64,000 nt of DNA from Acheta domesticus. Lineage: Eukaryota > Arthropoda > Insecta > Orthoptera > Gryllidae. How positions within the stretch are numbered: position 1 is the stretch's first letter; every line of letters starts with the position of its first letter. Under the pieces are notes generated by a model. The model ran no database searches, was not told the DNA's origin, and saw only the letters and a list, made by a program, of their open reading frames with translations. The stretch lies in contig JAHLJT010009419.1 in assembly GCA_031308135.1 (NCBI GenBank), forward strand, positions 33,589,540 through 33,653,539, written 5' to 3'. Shown here in pieces: positions 57,801-64,000 of the stretch. The translations under genes and the position numbers were made by a program.

Positions 57801-60800
57801 GGACTTCATGTAAAGTACCTCCATAAATTGAAATATCTTAATTATCTCCGGAATGGCGCAATTAAATTTTACTCCTGGCGTATTAACCGAGTTTCAACTC
57901 AAAAGCTTCCAATCTAAGAGAGTTGTGCGTGACGCATCCATCGTTACATCCGTCAAAATATACAAATCGATTTTCTGGTGCAAAATTCCACGGAACTTCT
58001 CTCTACCAGCACAAATTTTAACCATCTTCGGAACAGCACTAATCCTGACCTCCTACGATGTTACAGCTGAAAATAATCTTAAACACTTTTTTTTCGACCG
58101 ATATTCGAGATCGTAGGTGATTCCAAACCTTTTGTAAACATTGCAGATCTCATTTTAGGAGAATTGAGAAAATATTTCAATGTCCTGCATTCGTAAGAAA
58201 AGAAACTAAGCGAAAAGTGAGGTAAAATCTGCACGAATTTTGAAAATATTCTACAGTTTTGTAGCACATGTTTTCAATTGATTTATCGAATTAATGAGAT
58301 TCACATGCCATTTATTAAGACTTTTTTAAATTAATGGGTCTGTTCTAATGAGAATTTCTGCATTATTAGCAAGCGCACAAAAGGAGTGTTTAAATTTCGT
58401 TTTTCGATTCGTCGCAAAGAGATATGTGTTTAAAAGACTGCTGATTGGGAGACCGCAAAGATGTTTCATGTGGTTGATGGATTAATTGTAATGAATTTCG
58501 ACGCATATTATCTCAAAATAAATACCCATATATTTTCATGTAGAGCCAGAAGAGTTCGTGACAACAGACGAGAACCCTTCTGTTAGTGAATTCGTGAAGG
58601 ACATGGTGAAGCAAGTAACAGTGGGCAAGAGTAAGAGAACTTCTTTGGATTTGTCACAGCCACAATCAACTAGCACAAGCACAAACAAGTGAAGCACTGA
58701 TTAGCACTGAGAGCAAGTTAGTTTGGCAATGGAAACTATGCACTTCCTTTTCTAAGCTTCAAAGGGATGAGACAATTCCTCAGCCTAACGTTAATTATTA
58801 GCTGAAATTATTCATATATTTGAAATACATGAAAAAATTAGCTGATGTCAATCAGGCAAAGAAAATGTAGGAACCTTATTGTCGTGTTGGAAACATTTTA
58901 AACCAATTCTTTTTGATATTTAAATCACGAAATCTGAAAACAATTATCGTGAATTCATCGCGGTAAAAGCGCTGAATACAATTTTATTGATTAAAGTCTC
59001 ATATAATGTATTCAATAAATCTTTTTTGAAAGACATACGCCGGTGTGAAAACTTACTCCACCTCAATAAATTTATGATGGTTTCAGGAAATGACATTCCG
59101 ATACGGCGATGAATAGGATTTGACGACATCGACATCCAACTGATGTTTTTTCAATTTTTCAACATTCGAAAACAGAAATTCCATGAATCTGGGGATTGTG
59201 TAATTTAGGGAATGGGTTCAAACAAAATTATTTGGTTATTTGGACATTTTCTATATTTTAACCAATCTTCCAAGTGTTTATCTTTTCAACAACTTTCTGG
59301 AATGCTTTTGCCACTTTTTCTTCTTCTGCATTAATTTTTTATTATCAATAATAATTTTCTTTTCCTCCAAATTCTATCAGCATCACGAACTCTTTGCTTT
59401 TTTGTTTGCACTACAACTTTTGTTTTGTTTCTTTTTCTTACAAGATATTTCAAGTACAGGGTAATTATAATTAAACTTTCCCTATAGAACACGTTTTAAC
59501 AAAAAATGAATCATCGAATAAGTACCAAACCTGCTAGTACTACTATCCAGTGTATGGATTGCATCATTTTTATGCGTCACAGCGCCACCGGCCAGTTCCA
59601 AATATGACTACGAGTTGCCATGATGAGGCATTGTGTTGAATAGTCGCATACGCGCCTTGCACTTGTTGACGAGTCAGCATGGGTTTGGACAAACGGAGCA
59701 GGGCATTATTGGTGAAACTCTTTTATCAAAACAACAGTAATCCTGCAGCTGCACTTCGAGACTATCACCGGTTGGAAGGATTACGGAAGGGTCCTCTTTC
59801 TTCACCTGCTTTGCGGAACATTATGAATTTCGAATCAACTGGGGAACTGGGTGTCGCTCCGGGAAGAGACCGACGATCGGTGAGCCAAAGGTGCTTGATG
59901 AAATCGCTGTTGCTCCGTCCGACAACGCTGCGCGCAATTCAAGAGCGTCAAGCCGTGCGCTTGCTGTGTCCCGACAGTTGAACATCCCGTGGGCCACTGT
60001 GCGGAAGGTGCTTCGAACCATTCTCACATGGTATCCGTACAAGATCTATATCGTATATGTGTTTGCACCAGTTAACGCAAAACCAATGTGTTGACTTCGT
60101 GTTGACTCTCCATTTCTCGAAAGAATTGAAGTTGACGAGGACTGGTCTTGGACCCTATGGACCGATGAAGCAGATTTTTCTCTAAGGGTTGAGGTGAACA
60201 CACAGGATTGCCGAGAGTGTGGATCTTCACCGCCAGGCAATATGCACGAAGTTCCTCTGCACCCCTGCACGAAGTTTCCCTGGTGAACGTAACACCGTAT
60301 GGTGTTACCGTCACGGCGACGTTCATCATTTACCTAGAGGCCATACCTGGAACTAGCTGGTTTCGCTGTGACGCATAGAAATCATGCGCCACATACTCTG
60401 GACAGTACTAGCAAGTTCGGTACTCGTACTTTAATAATTCTGTGGTCACTGGGTAAAAGTTCTTAAGTCAATTTTTGGCAAAATTGGGTTAAGTACTGAC
60501 TCTACAAGTTATGTATATTTTCTTTTAGTAAAACGCCCGAATTCAAATGTTGCCTCCTTAACGACAAAAAAGCGTTGGGAAATAGCGTTGGGCATAGGAA
60601 AAAGCGTTGACTCAATAATATTTAACCCTTGTTTTCTCCAAACTGAGAATTTTGACTTAAGAACTTTTACACCGTGAGCACAGAATTCTTTTCTTTGTTA
60701 TAACGTGTTCTGTACTATAGTGCGTAGTTATTTGACACTATTATGACTGTGTAGTGCACACGAAACGTATTACGTGTTCAGTTTCAATTTGTAGATGACA

Positions 60801-62921
60801 TAATAAATAATTTGAATTGTTTACATCAGATCATTGTCTCCTGAACCTCCGTGAACAATGCATGCCAACATACAGAACAGAAAGCAAATTCCATGAGGTA
60901 GCAAATCACATTTTAATACGAAATATTTTGATCAGAAACATATTATTAAACTAATTATTGAAATAAGAAAGTACATTATTATTTTTATCTGGAATGTTAT
61001 TTCCGTTATAAGCCACTATTTCCTGCCCATGCATGCATGAGATGGAGGACGTAAATGGCGGTGACCTGAGGTAAACAGAGATCAGCGCTCTCAATAGCAT
61101 CGGAAAACTCAAAGCGAACGATTAATAGTATCAAAATGTGACGAATGCTTCCTTCCGCGCAGCGAAGGCGTGCTATGACCGCTTGGGCTGCTTCTCCACC
61201 GAAGACCCCTGGTGGTCTCTGCTGCGGCCGCTACCCGCGCCCGAGGACCCACAGAAAGTAGGCACCGCCTTCTACCTCTTCACCAGGTAAGACACGTAGC
61301 GAGCATACATTATTCACCGGGCACGTTCTCTTGAGCCAACATTCGCCATTTGCGAAAGGGGTGGGAGAGGCTTGGATTTTTCCACGAAAGACTATTAAGT
61401 TGGATGTATATCGTGTTTCGATGCAGAACAGTTTCTGTTATACGGGAGCGAACATTTGTGGACATGTGTGTTCGTCGTCGTTTTAACAACACTCGTCGCT
61501 ATTATTAATGCGAAATTCAACTACTGTTAGTAGAGGAATGAGATAAGCTATTCCGGAGCTCAAGAAAACGTTCACATACAATATCTCCACACTTCATTTA
61601 CAGAACGATCGTATGTTCAAACTACATGTACAAACATTATTATCGAAAATTTCTTAACTATGGTGGTGTCAGAAGGAAATTGACGATTGGCGAAGCGTGT
61701 AAGCACATGCTCTGCAAACTTACAAATGGCGGACACCGCATCTCATCGTTTGGTCGATGTCAACTATTTGCCTACCCCTCGGATCTTTCTGGAACACACT
61801 TTTCTTTGCAGCTGACTCCCAAAATATCATTATGATTCACTTTCCCTCCTAAATTTCTTACAATGTTTTATCCAGTCATATTTCCTTCATTCGCTCTCGC
61901 GTCCTCAAACTCTCGCTCTCGCGTCCTCAAACTCTCGCTCTCGCGTCCTCAAACTCTCGCTCTCGCGTCCTCAAACTCTCGCTCTCGCGTCCTCAAACTC
62001 TCGCTCTCGCGTCCTCAAACTCTCGCTCTCGCGTCCTCAAACTCTCGCTCTCGCGTCCTCAAACTCTCGCTCTCACGTCCTCAAACTCTCGCTCTCACGT
62101 CCTCAAACTCTCGCTCTCACGTCCTCAAACTCTCGCTCTCACGTCCTCAAACTCTCGCTCTCACGTCCTCAAACTCTCGCTCTCACGTCCTCAAACTCTC
62201 GCTCTCACGTCCTCAAACTCTCGCTCTCACGTCCTCAAACTCTCGCTCTCACGTCCTCAAACTCTTGCTTTCGCGCACTCAAATTCTTGCTTTCGCACAC
62301 TCCCACACGTGATCTTTTCACATGTATTCTCTTACTTTCGCGCTCTTTACCTTATTCTCACTTACACATTCACTGATCGCTCATACAGTTACATACTATT
62401 AGGACGGAAGCACAAGAGTTTGCATTACGTCCGGAATATCCAGCAAAGCAATATTGCCAACAGAAATATTCATTGCCGTAGTGTTTCCATTAGCAACGTT
62501 TCTTGCAAAATAAAATTAATACCTCCATTTTCTTGATAGTGTAAAGTCAGCGTTATACTGCAATTAAAACAGGGTGTCGCTTCAAGGTCACGAGCGGAAA
62601 AGATAGGGGGACACCCAATCGGGAGCATTAATCTCAGGAATTCTAGTCGTAACAAAGCTGACGATTGGACGGCAATGTCCCCTCTCCTGTTGCTCCTGAC
62701 CTTTAAGGGGACAAACTGTTTTAATCGGAATATAGTCTCACTCACTCTTTCTTCGCTGTAGGAAGGAACCTGCCCGCCAGCGCATCCCGCTGGTCCCCAG
62801 CGTCGACCTCCAGGGCCTCGATGTGGACGGCGCCCGCCCCACCTACTTCATCACGCACGGCTTCATGAGCAACAGCAACAACTCCTGGATGCTCGACATG
62901 AAGGACGCGCTGTTGCAGAAG
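48676..62921 (+). CDS. Pancreatic-type secreted lipase gene 2 (3' exons outside window)
   Basis: A tandem paralog of lipase gene 1. Four coding exons join in frame: 48676-48868, 58544-58630, 61163-61286 and 62762-62921, 188 residues. The ATG at 48676 was chosen because it follows the TATA box and starts a hydrophobic signal peptide (SVAQALLLLAALRPAAIA). Exon 1 continues with a Pro/Ala-rich segment. Exon 2 encodes an acidic then basic linker (FVTTDENPS...KDMVKQV). Exons 3 and 4 match gene 1. The catalytic Ser, Asp and His exons lie beyond the right edge, so activity cannot be judged. A secreted lipase is expected from the family. Confidence 0.88.
49007..49076 (+). repeat. Short tandem repeat, TTCACATCTGCATAGT
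   Basis: Three copies of TTCACATCTGCATAGT separated by ACGAAATCA or TATCA-like spacers, in intron 1 of lipase gene 2. Confidence 0.85.
49077..49694. other. Intron 1 sequence, nothing recognised
   Basis: AT-rich intron of lipase gene 2 with no supported repeat or exon. Confidence 0.4.
49695..49841. mobile_element. Near-perfect long hairpin (palindromic MITE)
   Basis: The arms of about 65 bp read AAAGTTCAAAAAGATCCAAC inward from both sides, with TTAATAACAGTTTACATTAA and its reverse complement flanking a short centre at about 49762-49770. No other copy was seen in the window. Confidence 0.8.
49842..50869. other. Intron 1 sequence, nothing recognised
   Basis: No exon or classifiable repeat in this part of the lipase gene 2 intron. 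Confidence 0.4.
50870..51175 (-). mobile_element. Hairpin-ended repeat family, minus-strand copy with hairpin end
   Basis: Contains GACAGACGGACGTTTTGCTT, TCAGGCTACACCACGTGTTA, and ends AACTTTCCC, a loop of ACGTATATT/AATATACGT, then GGAAAGTAAAA. Only the hairpin-side half is present. Confidence 0.7.
51770..52560 (+). pseudogene. Decayed copy of the same transposon-derived protein family as 1-948
   Basis: In broken frames I read AQKCYQHYFGCGDFQKSWAP (cysteine-rich N-terminal region), WRERKVHLRDCYFCLTTIK, and DILGSQIRSLMTDEHFKELL with LEKAACQPFKNFK. The last parallels DIRKLLTDPSFVETM and KEAWVSFKDV in the 1-948 ORF. Stops and shifts are frequent. It lies in intron 1 of lipase gene 2. That the N-terminal part belongs to this family is my recall, not a search result. 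Confidence 0.6.
52561..53164. other. Intron 1 sequence, nothing recognised
   Basis: No supported feature. Confidence 0.4.
53165..53730 (-). mobile_element. SINE family 1, long minus-strand copy
   Basis: Runs right to left from the head (CCGGTTTCCCGGGTCAAGGC near 53680-53705 and TGCCTCTGACCAGG-like sequence) through CTCTGAACGGTAGTTTACCG to CAGGTATCTCC-side and GGATGGCGAGATCC-side blocks. It lies in lipase gene 2 intron 1. Confidence 0.65.
53731..55744. other. Intron 1 sequence, nothing recognised
   Basis: AT-rich. 54050-54130 has a slightly GC-richer block of unknown nature. No exon supported. Confidence 0.4.
55745..56640 (+). mobile_element. Hairpin-ended repeat family, two forward copies
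   Basis: 55745-55930 is a short copy with GGTCGAGGTTTTG and GGCAGCTGGCAAGAG. 55940-56640 is a longer copy ending GTGCTATTATGTAGCACTAC. The internal blocks match those at 32575-33095. Confidence 0.7.
56641..58543. other. Intron 1 sequence, nothing recognised
   Basis: AT-rich DNA leading to the acceptor TTTTCATGTAG at 58533-58543. No other exon or repeat supported. Confidence 0.4.
58544..58630 (+). CDS. Lipase gene 2, exon 2
   Basis: Acceptor TTCATGTAG and donor GTAAGA. It encodes PEEFVTTDENPSVSEFVKDM and KQVTVGK, a charged linker between the signal peptide and the lipase domain. Phase 1 at both ends keeps the frame with exons 1 and 3. No equivalent was found for gene 1 in this window. Confidence 0.75.
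59458..60445 (+). mobile_element. DDE transposon with broken HTH-transposase
   Basis: Inverted terminal regions of about 85 bp at 59513-59601 and 60343-60433 share TATGCGTCACAGCG and TGCTAGTACT. A broken transposase lies between: MGLDKRSRALLVKLFYQNN from 59679, a frameshift near 59885, AVSRQLNIPWATVRKVL in another frame, and WSWTLWTDEADFS near 60150 with a likely first catalytic Asp. It ends before the later catalytic residues. I recognise this as a widespread insect mariner-like family with a DUF4817-like N-terminal HTH. It is absent from duplicate copy 1. Confidence 0.75.
61163..61286 (+). CDS. Lipase gene 2, exon 3
   Basis: Acceptor CGCGCAG and donor GTAAGAC. It encodes TKACYDRLGCFSTEDPWW and the segment ending FYLFTR. 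Only base 61165 (A, against C at 5399) differs from the gene 1 exon, while the flanking intron differs by roughly one base in ten. Confidence 0.92.
61891..62293 (+). repeat. 22-bp minisatellite, copy 2
   Basis: About 16 copies of a 22-bp unit containing CTCTCGCTCTCGCGTCCTC, changing to a CTCACGTCCTC variant from about 62070. It sits at the position matching the array at 6921-7275. Confidence 0.95.
62554..62734. mobile_element. Hairpin MITE family B, paralogous copy
   Basis: TATACTGCAATTAAAACAG on the left and CTGTTTTAATCGGAATATA on the right. It ends 27 bp before the exon at 62762, the same spacing as in gene 1, so it was there before the duplication. Confidence 0.78.
62762..62921 (+). CDS. 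Lipase gene 2, exon 4
   Basis: Acceptor TCGCTGTAG and donor GTGAGAG. It encodes the PTYFITHGFMSNSNNSW region. Eight residues differ from gene 1: Q/E, A/S, R/Q, L/M, H/L, L/M, V/A and E/Q. Confidence 0.92.
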
Positions 62922-62974
62922 GTGAGAGGCCTACACCGTATGAGGGGAGAAGGGAAGCATCTGTAATGCGCAAG

Positions 62975-63407
62975 CCGACGTGTAGCTTAGAACGAGCATG
63001 CCGCTGGCTCTGCAGCCACTCTGACCGGGAGGTTCTTCGGTTCGAGTTCCGACGCTGGCGGATTTTCGACAGTAGCTGCTCTGATCGGTAGTTTTCGGTG
63101 GTTTCTACGATCAATACCACACAAAAGCCCGTGCATAAATTGGCCACAGGTCGCGCGCGATTTTGCCTTCTTCTTCTTGGTCCTATCCCGCCCGTTCATT
63201 CTCCACGCACATTTACATGCATTACACCACCTCACAAGCCGAGAGATCAACTGAAAGCCTGTTGATAGGGCCTGTTCCGGCTAGGAAGACGCTCCGCTGG
63301 GGACAGATACCTGGATGAGAGAAATCCCTCGCAAGCCGACGTGAAGGCCGGCACAGAATTTCGTCATCCAGCGGGGAAAGAATCGCCGCCATCTCACGAG
63401 ATAAACC
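62975..63407 (+). mobile_element. SINE family 1, uninterrupted paralogous copy
   Basis: GTGTAGCTTAGAACGAGCAT (A-box side), CGGTTCGAGTTCCGACGC (B-box side), GTAGCTGCTCTGATCGGTAG, and GACAGATACCTGGATGAGAG. It is the same element as 8056-8790 but lacks the hairpin MITE, giving the empty site for that insertion. Confidence 0.78.
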
Positions 63408-63408
63408 A

Positions 63409-63840
63409 GTGGTGCTACAGACTATCCCGTATTAGTTTTATATTTCGTTTGGTCTTGGATAACTATTCGGACTTTACACACACACTACCAGCTGCCATCT
63501 ATCGCCGCCCAAACTAAATTTTTTTACATTTTATCAATTTTTCGGATTCTTAATAGTAGAACGAAAGAAATCTTTTAAGAATATTAAAGAACAGTAAAAC
63601 CTCGTGCTAAGTGGCAATTTTCTTCAAAAAATCTGGAACCGTTTTTAAGAAAATGGCGTTTAAGCACTACTGTAAATCCGAAAATTTGTAGCTCTTTTTC
63701 CCAGAAAATTTTTTAGGTTTCGAAAAACTTTATAACACGTCATTTAAAGCACTTACACTCACAAATTCAATAGTGTTTAGAAATAGCTGGAAATGTGCAT
63801 AGTAACGTTGTGAGAGATTTTTCAAAAAACTTAAAAACTT
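63409..63840 (-). mobile_element. Hairpin-ended repeat family, minus-strand copy
   Basis: Starts AGTGGTGCTACAGACTATCC directly after the SINE and runs through CCATCTATCGCCGCCCAAAC and AAGAAAATGGCGTTTAAGCA. The hairpin end is missing. It is absent from duplicate copy 1. Confidence 0.7.
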
Positions 63841-64000
63841 AGAAATACTGACCCAAATGTTCTACTGAAAGATTCCAATATAATGAGAGAGATGGTTTGT
63901 GGCGAGCAGACCTTACTTTAAATGTATGAAATTAATTTTGTGCAAAATAAAATATGGCAGTTATTTGTTAGGAGCAATATTTAAATGCATATCATTACAG

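Larger units (their letters stand above)
58949..64000 (+). repeat. Segmental duplication, copy 2 (lipase gene 2 side)
   Basis: The partner of 3229-9896, continuing to the window edge. Private insertions are the DDE transposon at 59458-60445 and the hairpin-family copy at 63409-63840. The minisatellite, hairpin MITE B and SINE family 1 are shared with copy 1. Confidence 0.85.

Noticed and set aside
61863..62312. 149-codon Ser/Leu-rich repeat ORF
   Set aside because: Reflects the second minisatellite array, not a protein gene.

Overview
This window looks like nuclear DNA from an arthropod with a large, transposon-rich genome, most likely an insect. The evidence is short protein-coding exons with GT/AG introns up to about 10 kb, an insect-type pancreatic-like lipase, tRNA-derived SINEs, hairpin MITEs, Tc1/mariner, hAT-like, pogo-like and Penelope-like elements, and simple repeats. 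I see no operons, rRNA, CRISPR array or convincing functional tRNA gene. The species cannot be named from the sequence.

The only clear host genes are two tandem, same-strand copies of a secreted neutral lipase. Lipase gene 1 runs from 5397 to 26386 (+). Nine coding exons are visible, including the complete Ser-Asp-His catalytic set and the stop. Its signal-peptide exons are not in the window. Lipase gene 2 starts at 48676 (+) with a TATA-box promoter and a signal-peptide exon. It has exons 2 to 4 in the window and runs off the right edge. Equivalent exons lie about 55 kb apart, and a long stretch of intron is shared (3229-9896 against 58949-64000), so the pair arose by segmental tandem duplication. 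Insertions shared by both copies or private to one give a relative order of events.

Region by region. 1-948 holds the open 3' part of a transposon-derived protein, and a decayed relative lies at 51770-52560. 1552-2180 is a long GAAGAC-type repeat. 2263-3924 holds pogo-like, GC-rich and hAT-like fragments. 5397-26386 is lipase gene 1, with introns full of nested mobile elements. At 25853-26300 a 135-bp tandem repeat has multiplied the splice acceptor of the last lipase exon in frame, and decayed copies of the gene's 3' end follow at 26535-27600. 27600-48420 is intergenic and consists of SINEs, a hairpin-ended element family and unassigned AT-rich DNA. 48420-64000 is lipase gene 2 with its promoter and intronic elements.

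The main candidates for something undescribed are the in-frame acceptor repeat at the lipase 3' end, the hairpin-ended repeat family (about a dozen copies) and the hammerhead-ribozyme-like motifs in Penelope-like remnants. All calls come from reading the sequence. No database search or alignment program was run.
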